NCBI GenBank assembly: GCA_965267485.1
Contig: OZ254080.1
Coordinates: forward strand, 372,001-436,000
Source: JANQJA01 sp965267485
GTDB taxonomy: Bacteria; Pseudomonadota; Gammaproteobacteria; Pseudomonadales; Azotimanducaceae
DNA: 64,000 bases
Reading direction: 5' to 3'
Made by a program: the position numbers and the translations under genes. Below the pieces are notes generated by a model that saw nothing but the letters and a program-made list of their open reading frames with translations, made no database searches and had not been told where the DNA came from. Shown piece after piece: positions 8,876 to 19,237 of the stretch (position 1 is the first letter of the stretch; the number at the start of each line of letters is the position of its first letter).

Positions 8876-10576
8876 GGCTATGTGTCACAACTACCCAGTG
8901 ACACTCGATCTTGCCATCCAATGCATTCCAGGACGACTTCTGGCCCGTTGGCCCATTTCAGTACCAGCGACATCAGCCAGAGAACAGGCTGCTTTTTCAA
9001 CTGGTCAAGGATCACTGGCCTCAGTTTCAGAACATGTTAGCGGAGCAAGGCAGGTCCTTGCCCGGTTATGTCGTCAGGGAGTTCGAGGATTACCTGAAGT
9101 GCGGTCGTCTCGAGCATGGTTTTCTGCGAGTGCAATGTGAATCTTGCCATCACGAGAAGCTCGTAGCGTTCAGTTGCAAGAGGCGTGGTTTCTGTCCCTC
9201 CTGTGGTGCAAGGCGTATGGCGGACAGTGCAGCGCACCTGGTTGATGAGGTTTTGCCGAAGCGACCGATCAGGCAGTGGGTGCTGAGCGTCCCATTCCCG
9301 TTGCGCTACTTATTTGCGACTAACCCCCAAGTGATGAGCCACGTGTTGACCATCACGCATCGCGTGATCAGCACCTTTCTGATTAAACGGTCGGGGAGAA
9401 CGGTGAAGTCAGGGACGCAAAGCGGTGCGGTCACACTGATACAGCGCTTCGGTTCAGCCCTCAACCTCAACTTACATTTCCACATGCTTTACCTCAATGG
9501 TGTTTATGACCCGAATGGTTACTTCTGGCCGGTGAAGCCACCGACGCCAGGAGATATCGACACGATCACCCATACAATCGCCAGGCGGGTTTCCCGATAT
9601 CTTGAACGGGCAGGGTATCTATACCGGGACGCGGAGTCCGAGTATTTGGACCTTGTACCTGATGAAGAAGATGCCATGCACGGCATCATTGGCGCTTCTA
9701 TCACCTATCGGCTGGCCTTTGGGCCGAATCAGGGCAAGAAAGCCCTGACCTTACAGGCTGTGCCGTCGAAAGAGAATCGGATGAAGGTAAGTGAGCTGGT
9801 CAGTAAACAAGCGGGTTTCTCACTACATGCAGGGGTGGCCTGTAAGTCCCATCAGCGGAAGAAGCTTGAACGTTTATGCCGGTATATCACGCGGCCTGCC
9901 ATCGCTGAACAAAGGTTGTCGCTGGCCAGCAACAACAATGTGATCGTAGCATTAAAAACGCCTTACGATGATGGTACCTCACACGTCGTCCTCAGCCCCA
10001 TGGAGTTTATGGGCCGCCTGGCAGCACTGGTTCCCAAACCGAGGGTGAACCTCACAAGGTTTCACGGGGTTTTCTCTCCGAACAGTAGGTTGCGTGAATA
10101 TGTTGTGCCGACAAAGCCTGCGGGTGATGCGGAGGCAGAGAATCAGCCTAGGAACAAGGCTTATTCGATGACATGGGCACAACGCCTGAAGCGGGTCTTC
10201 GCCATAGAAATAGAGAAGTGTGAGAAGTGTGGGGGCAAGGTAAAGATTATTGCCTGTATTGAAGATCCAGAGGTTATAGAGAAAATCCTCAAGCACTTGG
10301 GGCTGGATGAGGCATCACAGACCAGAAACCGTTCGCCGCCAACCGGACTCTTCGAGTATTCAGGACAACTATTCTGACATTGACGGTCGTTGATGGGGGT
10401 TGGCTCGGTCTGATCGCGAGAGAATTGCAAGTTCAGACCGAGATCCGGTGCCACGGCCTTTATTGAAGGCTTTGTATTGCTGAGATTTCCTTGAATTCTG
10501 TCATTACCCATAACACACTTTCGGAAACACTACTTGGAAACCTGCAGGAAAACGTGGTTAATTCTTCTTATCCCCG
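8828..10576 (+). mobile_element. IS91-family element, type A, copy 2
   Basis: Exact counterpart of 1560-3308, displaced by 7268 bp. The right end abuts the second copy of the repeat-protein fragment. Confidence 0.8.
8911..10377 (+). CDS. IS91-family rolling-circle transposase (type A, copy 2)
   Basis: The same 488-residue protein as at 1643-3109, with an intact zinc domain, HFH motif and RYITRP tyrosine motif. It lies inside the second tandem unit. Confidence 0.92.
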   Translation: MPSNAFQDDFWPVGPFQYQRHQPENRLLFQLVKDHWPQFQNMLAEQGRSLPGYVVREFEDYLKCGRLEHGFLRVQCESCHHEKLVAFSCKRRGFCPSCGARRMADSAAHLVDEVLPKRPIRQWVLSVPFPLRYLFATNPQVMSHVLTITHRVISTFLIKRSGRTVKSGTQSGAVTLIQRFGSALNLNLHFHMLYLNGVYDPNGYFWPVKPPTPGDIDTITHTIARRVSRYLERAGYLYRDAESEYLDLVPDEEDAMHGIIGASITYRLAFGPNQGKKALTLQAVPSKENRMKVSELVSKQAGFSLHAGVACKSHQRKKLERLCRYITRPAIAEQRLSLASNNNVIVALKTPYDDGTSHVVLSPMEFMGRLAALVPKPRVNLTRFHGVFSPNSRLREYVVPTKPAGDAEAENQPRNKAYSMTWAQRLKRVFAIEIEKCEKCGGKVKIIACIEDPEVIEKILKHLGLDEASQTRNRSPPTGLFEYSGQLF

Positions 10577-10579
10577 GTT

Positions 10580-13500
10580 ATGGGCACTGATCGTGGTATC
10601 CGGGTGTGGCTGAATGACGGCCAGGCCTTCTTTACCGAGACAACCCAGAGCAGCAACAGGGAACTCGTGTTCCACAGCTGCTGTACTGAGTTTGTAGAAG
10701 CTGTTGCGCTCGAAGATTTCGACGGCGATGGTGACATTGATGTGCTGGTCGGGATGTACAGTGAATCAACAGCGGTTGAACTCTGGCTTAACGATGGCAC
10801 CGGTACCTTCACTGATGCCGGGTTCGACATTGGTGGGTCAGTTTATGACTTTGCCGTACGGGACCTGAACAACGATGGTGCCCCGGACTTCCTGACGGCA
10901 GAGAACCTGAACATTGATGACAGGGTGTACCTCAACAATGGGAACGGCACCTTCACCGAGAGTGCGGTATTGCCGGTTACCACGACATATAACCGTGCGC
11001 TGGTAAGCGCTGACATCAACCGTGACGGGATTCCTGACGTTGTGTTTGGCGCCTATGAGAGTGCGGACTTCCTGCTCCTCGGAACTGGTGGTGGTGTCTA
11101 CGTTAACGCGGGTATCGGGCTCAACGTTGATGGCGCCATCACGATGGATGTTGCCGCGGGCGATCTTAACAATGATGGTCTGCCGGACCTGGTGTTCTCG
11201 AATGGTGATCTCGGATATCCGACCCTGGTTGAGCCCGGTTACGTGCAGGTTGTCCTCAATACCGGGCTGCAGACCGATCCCCTGAATCCTGACACGGATG
11301 GCGATGGCATCCCTGATGGCGTTGAAGATGCCAATCAGAATGGTCGCCTCGACCCCGGCGAATCAGACCCGCTGCTCGCTGACAGTGATGGTGACGGCCT
11401 GGACGATGCTGTTGATGAGTTCCCGCTGGATGCCGGTGAGTCCGTCGATACCGACGGCGATGGCGTGGGTGACAATGCTGATGCGTTCCCGGCTGACCCG
11501 TCGGAGTGGATGGATTCCGACAGTGATGGTGTTGGAGATAATGCCGATGTCTTCCCGTCTGATCCTGCCGAGACCGCGGATACCGACAGCGATGGCGTGG
11601 GCGACAATGCTGATGCCTTCCCTGCCAATGCGGCTGCCGCTGATGACACCGACAACGATGGCCTGCCTGATGACTGGAATGAGTCCTGTGATGCTGCCTG
11701 CCAGTCGGCTTCCGGCCTGACCCTGGATGATGATGATGACGGTGACGGTATTCCTGATGATGACGAGATTGCGCTCGGACTGAATCCACTGGATGCCGCT
11801 GACGCATTACTGGATTCCGATCAAGATGGCCTCACCGCGCTGGATGAGTTCCTGCTTGGTACGACGCTGGATGATGCTGACTCCGATGATGATGGCATGC
11901 TCGATGGCGAAGAGGCGTTCTACGGCTTCGATCCGCTGGATCCCGCAGATGCCGCGCTGGACAGTGACGGCGATGGCTATCTGAATCTCAATGAAATCGA
12001 ATCAGGCTCAGACCCGACCGATGCAGGCTCGGTTCCGCCTATCGCGCCCTACCAGGTTGACGCGGGTCGCTATCACTCCTGTGCTATCGACGACAGCGGT
12101 GTTCGTTGCTGGGGTACCAATGGTGACGGCCAGATCAATGTGCCGGCACTCTCGAACCCGTTCGCCGTGACCGCCGGTGGCTACCATTCCTGTGCCATTG
12201 ACGATAATGGCGTTCATTGCTGGGGTCAGGATACCTTCGGCCAGAGTACCGTGCCCGGCAATCTTGTGAATCCCTTTGCGGTTGATGCAGGGCTTCAGCA
12301 TACCTGTGCGCTCGATCAAAACGGCATGCACTGCTGGGGTCGATCAGACAATAATCGCACCGCAGTCCCGGGTGACCTGTTGAATCCCTACCGGCTCGCA
12401 CCCAGCGCCGGTGCATTCCATACCTGTGTCCTGGATGACAATGGAGTGCAGTGCTGGGGGCTGGGTGAACAGAACTCGGGTTCTCCCGACTTCGGCCAGG
12501 CCATTGTGCCGGGTAACCTGGTTAACCCGGTTCAGGTATCAACTGGGCGCCTGAACACCTGTGCCATTGATGATAATGGCATCAACTGCTGGGGCCTCGA
12601 CGACTGGGGTCAGTCCACGGTGCCGGGTGATCTGAGCAATCCCTTTGATGTAGGTGCAGGCGAAACCCACACCTGTGCACTGGATGATACGGGCCTTCGG
12701 TGCTGGGGCCAGGCTGCACGTTACAGCAATGCGCCCGCCCTGATCGCTCCCCGCCAGATTTCCGTGACGAGTTTCGCCACCTGTGTCCTTGAGCATGAAG
12801 GTGTCAAATGCTGGGGTTCGGGTGAAGCGATCAACGTGCCGAGCGATTTGTCATTCAGTGAATGGCAGGACGCGGACATGGATGGTATCCATGACCGCGA
12901 GGATAACGACGGTGATAACGACGGGTACGATGACGACGTTGATAACTGCCCCGTCAATCCCAACGCGGACCAGCTTGATACCAACAACGATGGTGATGGC
13001 GATGCCTGCGATGATGATGACGATGGTGACGGCATCCTGGACATCGACGATGTTTACCCGAAGATCGATATCGCCAGCTACCTCGATACTGATGGCGACG
13101 GTGCCCCGGACAATTGCGATGCAGCCTGTGTGTCGCTCGGTATGGCGGCTGATGATGATGATGACGGCGACACGGTTATCGACCTGGATGACAACTGCCC
13201 GGTCATTGCCAATCTCGACCAGCTGGATTCTGACGGGGATGGACTGGGTGATGCCTGCGAGGTGCCGGGTGCTGTGCTGTGGACCTACGCACAGGGTATG
13301 GAGTCTGCCCCGGCAATCACGCCGGCCGGAAAAATCATCGTATCTGTCGGCCAGCATCGATTAGACCAGCTGTCAGCGACAGGTGAGCTCGAGTGGACAA
13401 TCACGGGTGTGGGTAACGTCGGCTATGACCAGCCGGTGGTCGGTCCTGACGGTACGGTTTACCAGGCGGAGCACGACACGGGCATTAACGCGATCTCCAG

Positions 13501-15415
13501 CACCGGGGAACTGCTCTGGACCTTCCCGATTACCAGCACGGTCAGGGCATTGGTTGCCCTCGGCCCCGATGGCACCCTTTACGTGGGCGAGGATGAATTC
13601 GGGTATTTCTACGCCATCAATCCCGATGGCACCATGAAATGGCAGTTCCCCACCGGCGCGGGCATATACTCGAGTGCGGCTGTGGCGCGCGACGGTACCG
13701 TCTATGTTGCATCTACGCTCTCGGGATTTGTCTTTGCCCTCGATCCCGAGGGCAACCCGAAATGGCAGCTGGACCTGGGCATCGGCCTCGGCGAACCGGT
13801 CGTCCTCGGAGGCGATGGCACCATCTACTTCTCCGGGACGGGAGCCGGGCTTTATGCCGTATCACCCGAGGGGACGGTCCTCTGGCACAACAGCGGAGCA
13901 AGGAGTGCCCCCGCCATCGGTCTCGACGGGTCACTTTACGTGGGCGGAACCGTCAGGGAGCTAAGGGCCCTTTCACCGGTTGATGGGTCAGAGATCTGGA
14001 GTTATTCGACGTCAGCCAATATCCGTGAGATGCCTGCCGTGGCTGCAGATGGCACCGTGCTGCTCGGTACGGAAGACGAGGTATTCCATGCGGTCAACCC
14101 GGATGGAACACAGCGCTGGACCTTCACCGCCTCAGGCGACGTCCGGTCGAGCCCTGTTGTCATGGCGGATGGGACGATACTGGTCAGTACCTACCAGGAT
14201 GGCGTCCTCTATGCATTAAATGGTGAATCCTCAGGTCCGATCGCCTCACCCTGGCCGCAGCTTGGCGGCAACCAGGCACATACCAGCCTGCAGGATCCTG
14301 CCTATGGGGCGCCTGACGGTGATGGTGATGGCGTTGCTGACTGGGAAGACAGCTTCCCCTCAGATGCGTCCGAATCTGGAGACTTCGACGGTGACGGAAC
14401 CGGCGACAATTCAGACACGGACGACGACAACGACGGCATGCCGGATACCTGGGAGATCGACAACGGCCTTGATCCGCGGGATGCCTCGGATGCGACGGCA
14501 GACAATGACGGTGATGGTGACAGCAACCTGGCGGAGTACCAGGCTGGTACGGACCCGAATCTTGGTGAGGCAACCCAGGTCATCAGTTTCTACAACCACA
14601 CGGTGCCTGATACCAACACCTCCAGTCACCTGGAAGGTGTCTACCTTGTCCTGGGTGAACTGAAGTCTTCGCCCAACCCTGTGACCGGCAATGACGGCGC
14701 GTTCGTTGGCGCCAACTTCGACGGCCTGCTGACGCTGCAGAGAACCGACGGACAACCCTTCACGGTCTATGGTATTGACCTTGCCGGCTGGGGCGGCGGC
14801 GCCACGGTGAACTTCACGGGCACGCTCGCCGGTGGCGGAACGGTCAACCAGTCGATCGTGGTCGACAACAGTGTGTTCAACACTTATGAACTGAACGGCG
14901 ACTTCTCTGATCTCCTGTCCCTGCAGATTGTGGACAGTGGAGAGCAGGTCTCGTACTACCTGGACAATATTGTCGTGACCCAGGGGCCACCGGATGCTGA
15001 CCTGGATGGTGTGACGGATGATGATGATGACCTGCCGGGTAATCCTGCTGCCTCGGTGGATTCAGACGGCGATGGTGCGCCTGATACCTGGAACCCGCAT
15101 TGTTCTGCGGCGTGCCAGGAAGGCTCTGGCCTGGTGCTGGATGCCTTCCCGGGTGATGTCACCCGATTCGCGGCAACCGGGACAGCCCCAACGACCGTGG
15201 ATAACGAGGACACCGGCTTTATCGTGTCGGGTGCCTGGAACAGGTCTAGCTTCACGCCGGGGTATGCCGGCAGTGACTATCACTTTATCCAGCCGGGTAT
15301 CTTTGGCCTTGCGGGCTGGGGTACTGGACTCAACCCTGACCGCTACGACGTCTATGTGACTTACACGGTTGGCAGTAACCGGGCCGGCAATCAACGGCAG
15401 GGTTGTTCTACGTGA
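10580..15415 (+). CDS. Giant FG-GAP/TSP3/RCC1/PQQ repeat protein, fragment (copy 2)
   Basis: Translation identical to the frame at 3312-8147, including the hybrid start at the IS right end and the seven MFS-derived C-terminal residues. No substitution separates the two 4.8-kb copies. That is unusual for repeat-rich DNA and points to very recent duplication, gene conversion or an assembly artefact. Confidence 0.85.
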   Translation: MGTDRGIRVWLNDGQAFFTETTQSSNRELVFHSCCTEFVEAVALEDFDGDGDIDVLVGMYSESTAVELWLNDGTGTFTDAGFDIGGSVYDFAVRDLNNDGAPDFLTAENLNIDDRVYLNNGNGTFTESAVLPVTTTYNRALVSADINRDGIPDVVFGAYESADFLLLGTGGGVYVNAGIGLNVDGAITMDVAAGDLNNDGLPDLVFSNGDLGYPTLVEPGYVQVVLNTGLQTDPLNPDTDGDGIPDGVEDANQNGRLDPGESDPLLADSDGDGLDDAVDEFPLDAGESVDTDGDGVGDNADAFPADPSEWMDSDSDGVGDNADVFPSDPAETADTDSDGVGDNADAFPANAAAADDTDNDGLPDDWNESCDAACQSASGLTLDDDDDGDGIPDDDEIALGLNPLDAADALLDSDQDGLTALDEFLLGTTLDDADSDDDGMLDGEEAFYGFDPLDPADAALDSDGDGYLNLNEIESGSDPTDAGSVPPIAPYQVDAGRYHSCAIDDSGVRCWGTNGDGQINVPALSNPFAVTAGGYHSCAIDDNGVHCWGQDTFGQSTVPGNLVNPFAVDAGLQHTCALDQNGMHCWGRSDNNRTAVPGDLLNPYRLAPSAGAFHTCVLDDNGVQCWGLGEQNSGSPDFGQAIVPGNLVNPVQVSTGRLNTCAIDDNGINCWGLDDWGQSTVPGDLSNPFDVGAGETHTCALDDTGLRCWGQAARYSNAPALIAPRQISVTSFATCVLEHEGVKCWGSGEAINVPSDLSFSEWQDADMDGIHDREDNDGDNDGYDDDVDNCPVNPNADQLDTNNDGDGDACDDDDDGDGILDIDDVYPKIDIASYLDTDGDGAPDNCDAACVSLGMAADDDDDGDTVIDLDDNCPVIANLDQLDSDGDGLGDACEVPGAVLWTYAQGMESAPAITPAGKIIVSVGQHRLDQLSATGELEWTITGVGNVGYDQPVVGPDGTVYQAEHDTGINAISSTGELLWTFPITSTVRALVALGPDGTLYVGEDEFGYFYAINPDGTMKWQFPTGAGIYSSAAVARDGTVYVASTLSGFVFALDPEGNPKWQLDLGIGLGEPVVLGGDGTIYFSGTGAGLYAVSPEGTVLWHNSGARSAPAIGLDGSLYVGGTVRELRALSPVDGSEIWSYSTSANIREMPAVAADGTVLLGTEDEVFHAVNPDGTQRWTFTASGDVRSSPVVMADGTILVSTYQDGVLYALNGESSGPIASPWPQLGGNQAHTSLQDPAYGAPDGDGDGVADWEDSFPSDASESGDFDGDGTGDNSDTDDDNDGMPDTWEIDNGLDPRDASDATADNDGDGDSNLAEYQAGTDPNLGEATQVISFYNHTVPDTNTSSHLEGVYLVLGELKSSPNPVTGNDGAFVGANFDGLLTLQRTDGQPFTVYGIDLAGWGGGATVNFTGTLAGGGTVNQSIVVDNSVFNTYELNGDFSDLLSLQIVDSGEQVSYYLDNIVVTQGPPDADLDGVTDDDDDLPGNPAASVDSDGDGAPDTWNPHCSAACQEGSGLVLDAFPGDVTRFAATGTAPTTVDNEDTGFIVSGAWNRSSFTPGYAGSDYHFIQPGIFGLAGWGTGLNPDRYDVYVTYTVGSNRAGNQRQGCST

Positions 15416-16143
15416 ACATTATGCCGGCGCTGGTTTCAGGTCTCATAAGTGGACTCGAATTTAGCAACAAAGACGCTGGCCTCATCGGTAGCCTCAATAT
15501 CTACGGTGCCGCCGTTGGTGCCTTCGCTGCCATCTTTATTATCCGCCGCATTGAGTGGAAGCCGGTTTGCATCACGCTATTACTCACCATTATCGCCATC
15601 GATTTCGCCTCGATGCTACTCACCACGGAAATCGCACTCATGGTTCTGCGTGCGATCCATGGCTTCGTCGGCGGTCTTCTCGTGGGCGTCAGCTTTGCCG
15701 TCATCGCGCGCACCGAAGAGGTCCATAAAACTTTTGGCATGCTGCTACTTGTGCAGTTCGGTCTCGGCGGCCTCGGCGTGTGGGCACTTCCTCCACTGGT
15801 GCCGGTTTACGGCAGTTGGATATTATTCATGGCGCTCATCGCCTTCAGTACCGCCGCGCTTATCATGACCTTCTTCTTGCCAGACTACCCAGTCAAAATG
15901 AGAGACCCAAAAGCCGTCATCGCGCCAGTTCAAAAAGGCCCATTAGCCGCATCGGTCACCGCCGTCTTTCTTTTCCAAGCCGCCAACATGGCTCTCTACG
16001 CTTACATCATCGACCTCGGCGAACAAGCCGGCTTAACCCTCGACACCATTTCGCCAGCCTTGGGCGTCTCTGCGTGGATGGGCATCCTCGGCTCTCTCAC
16101 TCGTACCGTGAAAGCGGATACTGTGGCGGCCGCCCAAGGGTAA
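15392..16143 (+). pseudogene. MFS transporter fragment, copy 3
   Basis: Identical to 856-1607. It begins at the second chimeric junction with the repeat-protein gene and runs into the third IS91 copy. Confidence 0.85.
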
Positions 16144-17844
16144 GGCTATGTGTCACAACTACCCAGTGACACTCGATCTTGCCATCCAATGCATTCCAGG
16201 ACGACTTCTGGCCCGTTGGCCCATTTCAGTACCAGCGACATCAGCCAGAGAACAGGCTGCTTTTTCAACTGGTCAAGGATCACTGGCCTCAGTTTCAGAA
16301 CATGTTAGCGGAGCAAGGCAGGTCCTTGCCCGGTTATGTCGTCAGGGAGTTCGAGGATTACCTGAAGTGCGGTCGTCTCGAGCATGGTTTTCTGCGAGTG
16401 CAATGTGAATCTTGCCATCACGAGAAGCTCGTAGCGTTCAGTTGCAAGAGGCGTGGTTTCTGTCCCTCCTGTGGTGCAAGGCGTATGGCGGACAGTGCAG
16501 CGCACCTGGTTGATGAGGTTTTGCCGAAGCGACCGATCAGGCAGTGGGTGCTGAGCGTCCCATTCCCGTTGCGCTACTTATTTGCGACTAACCCCCAAGT
16601 GATGAGCCACGTGTTGACCATCACGCATCGCGTGATCAGCACCTTTCTGATTAAACGGTCGGGGAGAACGGTGAAGTCAGGGACGCAAAGCGGTGCGGTC
16701 ACACTGATACAGCGCTTCGGTTCAGCCCTCAACCTCAACTTACATTTCCACATGCTTTACCTCAATGGTGTTTATGACCCGAATGGTTACTTCTGGCCGG
16801 TGAAGCCACCGACGCCAGGAGATATCGACACGATCACCCATACAATCGCCAGGCGGGTTTCCCGATATCTTGAACGGGCAGGGTATCTATACCGGGACGC
16901 GGAGTCCGAGTATTTGGACCTTGTACCTGATGAAGAAGATGCCATGCACGGCATCATTGGCGCTTCTATCACCTATCGGCTGGCCTTTGGGCCGAATCAG
17001 GGCAAGAAAGCCCTGACCTTACAGGCTGTGCCGTCGAAAGAGAATCGGATGAAGGTAAGTGAGCTGGTCAGTAAACAAGCGGGTTTCTCACTACATGCAG
17101 GGGTGGCCTGTAAGTCCCATCAGCGGAAGAAGCTTGAACGTTTATGCCGGTATATCACGCGGCCTGCCATCGCTGAACAAAGGTTGTCGCTGGCCAGCAA
17201 CAACAATGTGATCGTAGCATTAAAAACGCCTTACGATGATGGTACCTCACACGTCGTCCTCAGCCCCATGGAGTTTATGGGCCGCCTGGCAGCACTGGTT
17301 CCCAAACCGAGGGTGAACCTCACAAGGTTTCACGGGGTTTTCTCTCCGAACAGTAGGTTGCGTGAATATGTTGTGCCGACAAAGCCTGCGGGTGATGCGG
17401 AGGCAGAGAATCAGCCTAGGAACAAGGCTTATTCGATGACATGGGCACAACGCCTGAAGCGGGTCTTCGCCATAGAAATAGAGAAGTGTGAGAAGTGTGG
17501 GGGCAAGGTAAAGATTATTGCCTGTATTGAAGATCCAGAGGTTATAGAGAAAATCCTCAAGCACTTGGGGCTGGATGAGGCATCACAGACCAGAAACCGT
17601 TCGCCGCCAACCGGACTCTTCGAGTATTCAGGACAACTATTCTGACATTGACGGTCGTTGATGGGGGTTGGCTCGGTCTGATCGCGAGAGAATTGCAAGT
17701 TCAGACCGAGATCCGGTGCCACGGCCTTTATTGAAGGCTTTGTATTGCTGAGATTTCCTTGAATTCTGTCATTACCCATAACACACTTTCGGAAACACTA
17801 CTTGGAAACCTGCAGGAAAACGTGGTTAATTCTTCTTATCCCCG
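16096..17844 (+). mobile_element. IS91-family element, type A, copy 3
   Basis: Same element again. Its right end at 17844 abuts a WD40-repeat gene and not the repeat-protein fragment, which fixes the right terminus of the element. Confidence 0.82.
16179..17645 (+). CDS. IS91-family rolling-circle transposase (type A, copy 3)
   Basis: The 488-residue transposase, identical to the other two copies, with all motifs intact. Confidence 0.92.
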   Translation: MPSNAFQDDFWPVGPFQYQRHQPENRLLFQLVKDHWPQFQNMLAEQGRSLPGYVVREFEDYLKCGRLEHGFLRVQCESCHHEKLVAFSCKRRGFCPSCGARRMADSAAHLVDEVLPKRPIRQWVLSVPFPLRYLFATNPQVMSHVLTITHRVISTFLIKRSGRTVKSGTQSGAVTLIQRFGSALNLNLHFHMLYLNGVYDPNGYFWPVKPPTPGDIDTITHTIARRVSRYLERAGYLYRDAESEYLDLVPDEEDAMHGIIGASITYRLAFGPNQGKKALTLQAVPSKENRMKVSELVSKQAGFSLHAGVACKSHQRKKLERLCRYITRPAIAEQRLSLASNNNVIVALKTPYDDGTSHVVLSPMEFMGRLAALVPKPRVNLTRFHGVFSPNSRLREYVVPTKPAGDAEAENQPRNKAYSMTWAQRLKRVFAIEIEKCEKCGGKVKIIACIEDPEVIEKILKHLGLDEASQTRNRSPPTGLFEYSGQLF

Positions 17845-18632
17845 TGAGTGGCGAGTTGCTGGCGACCGTCGAGTTCGGTTTTCGTCCTGCGGATTTCGTG
17901 ATCTCGCCTGACGGCAGACAGGTCGATGTGCTGGTGAGCAACTCAATCGTCACCGTGTCTATCGACGGCGACCAGATCAGCGCGGGCAAGAGTCACTGGG
18001 GCACCATCGGCACACACGGTCGCATCGCCCGGCAGGAGGACGGCGAATTCTACGCCATCGCCTCACGCAACGCGGACGTGACCGTCTGGAATCCGGCAAC
18101 CCGTCGCAAGCATCAGTCGTACCTTGGCACGTCAGACTTTCGCGCCATCGCGTTCAAGCAGCGCGGCGTGTTTGCAGCGGCGGACGGCGATCATGGTCTC
18201 GTTTTCTTGGACATGTTTGCACTGGAAGGCTTCGGCGCAAGACAGGACTACGAGATCGAGGGCGTGGCACCAGGGCTTGGAACCTGGGAGCTTGCGTTCA
18301 GCCACGACCGCAAGATACTCGCCACCAGCCACATCGATGGCAATGTCACGCTATGGAAGCTGCCCGGCGAACCGTTGACGGCAGTCCAGGCAGACCGATT
18401 TCAGCGACCGGAATCTGTCTTCGCGCTGGCTTTCAGTCCTGGGGATGAATTGCTGTTCGTGAGCTGCCAGGACGGCAACGTTTATGTCCGCGACCTGCGC
18501 GAACGGAAATGGGCCAAAGCACTCCAGGGCGGCGTCGGCAGCCTCGTAACACTGGACCTGAATGATCGCGGTGACATTCTCGCGGCCGGCTCGCTCGGTG
18601 GCGACATCGTCATCTGGTGGCCCGGGAAGTGA
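17845..18632 (+). pseudogene. WD40-repeat protein, N-terminally truncated by IS91
   Basis: The open frame starts at 17802 inside the IS tail, but native sequence begins at 17845. About 262 residues show four to five WD40-like blades, such as a segment ending in Asp-Gly-Asn-Val-Thr-Leu-Trp-Lys and one ending in Gly-Gly-Asp-Ile-Val-Ile-Trp-Trp. The protein ends on a blade, so the missing part is N-terminal; complete proteins of this kind often carry a further domain or more blades there. Its stop overlaps the start of the next gene (GTGA), implying translational coupling. A chimeric product starting in the IS is possible but unlikely to be functional. Confidence 0.7.
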
Positions 18633-19237
18633 ATCAGGGCCGCGTCGGCTATTCCATCAACGACGCCCTGCCCGCGGTGGGACCGCTGATCATGATGGGC
18701 GTATTCGCGTTTGTGCTCTACGCCCTGCTGGTGCCGATCAACCTCTTCGTGATCATTGGTATCGGCCTCATCTACTGGCCACTGTACGAGTTCACGGGAC
18801 TCATTGCAGACCAGGCCATCATGGCGATCTTTCGTCACCGTTCCGTGACAGCCTGGCTGAAGTTCCGAAACAGCTTCTTTCCCTTGCTCGCGCTCATGGT
18901 CGTCGTCGGGCTGGTGTTCTTCTCCCAGTGGTTCTTCCTGGTGGTCTTTGCACAATGCCTGCACCTGGTCGCCGACCCACCAGGCGAGGACGAGCAGAAA
19001 GAAGGGTGCCTGGTTGCCCTCGTCACCACCATGGTCCTGGTCATCGTCTTCCTGGCGGCAACACTGGGAGGTGCCCGCTATCTCAGCCTGGCATTCAACT
19101 TCCCCAATGTAACCGGCCCGCTGCAACTACTGCCTGGCATGCTGATCATCGGCATCGGCTACTACTTTGTGATGGCAATCCTTGGCGCCACGAAACGACC
19201 GGCACTGCGGTTCTGGGACCACCTTGGAGAGAACTAG
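18629..19237 (+). CDS. Integral membrane protein of unknown function
   Basis: I prefer the GTG at 18629, which overlaps the WD40 stop codon by GTGA; a GTG at 18617 is the alternative. The 202-residue product has about five strongly hydrophobic segments. A polar loop with Pro-Gly-Glu-Asp-Glu-Gln-Lys-Glu-Gly sits in the middle, and a conserved-looking Phe-Thr-Gly-Leu-Ile-Ala-Asp segment comes early. I recognise no family. The overlap suggests that it and the WD40 protein formed an operon and may act together. The operon's promoter was removed with the WD40 5' end, unless the IS supplies one. Confidence 0.65.
   Translation: MNQGRVGYSINDALPAVGPLIMMGVFAFVLYALLVPINLFVIIGIGLIYWPLYEFTGLIADQAIMAIFRHRSVTAWLKFRNSFFPLLALMVVVGLVFFSQWFFLVVFAQCLHLVADPPGEDEQKEGCLVALVTTMVLVIVFLAATLGGARYLSLAFNFPNVTGPLQLLPGMLIIGIGYYFVMAILGATKRPALRFWDHLGEN

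Larger units (their letters stand above)
856..17844. repeat. 7268-bp direct tandem repeat, 2.34 copies
   Basis: The unit boundaries are 856-8123, 8124-15391 and 15392-17844 (partial). Each unit holds the MFS 3' part, the type A IS91 element and a repeat-protein gene fragment; the last one stops at the IS right end. All corresponding reading frames are offset by exactly 7268 bp and translate identically, and I found no nucleotide difference at the places I compared. At the left edge the base before the repeat differs (G at 855, T at 8123), and at the right edge copies diverge after 3308/10576/17844. The third right flank is a WD40 gene, not the repeat-protein gene. Confidence 0.95.
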
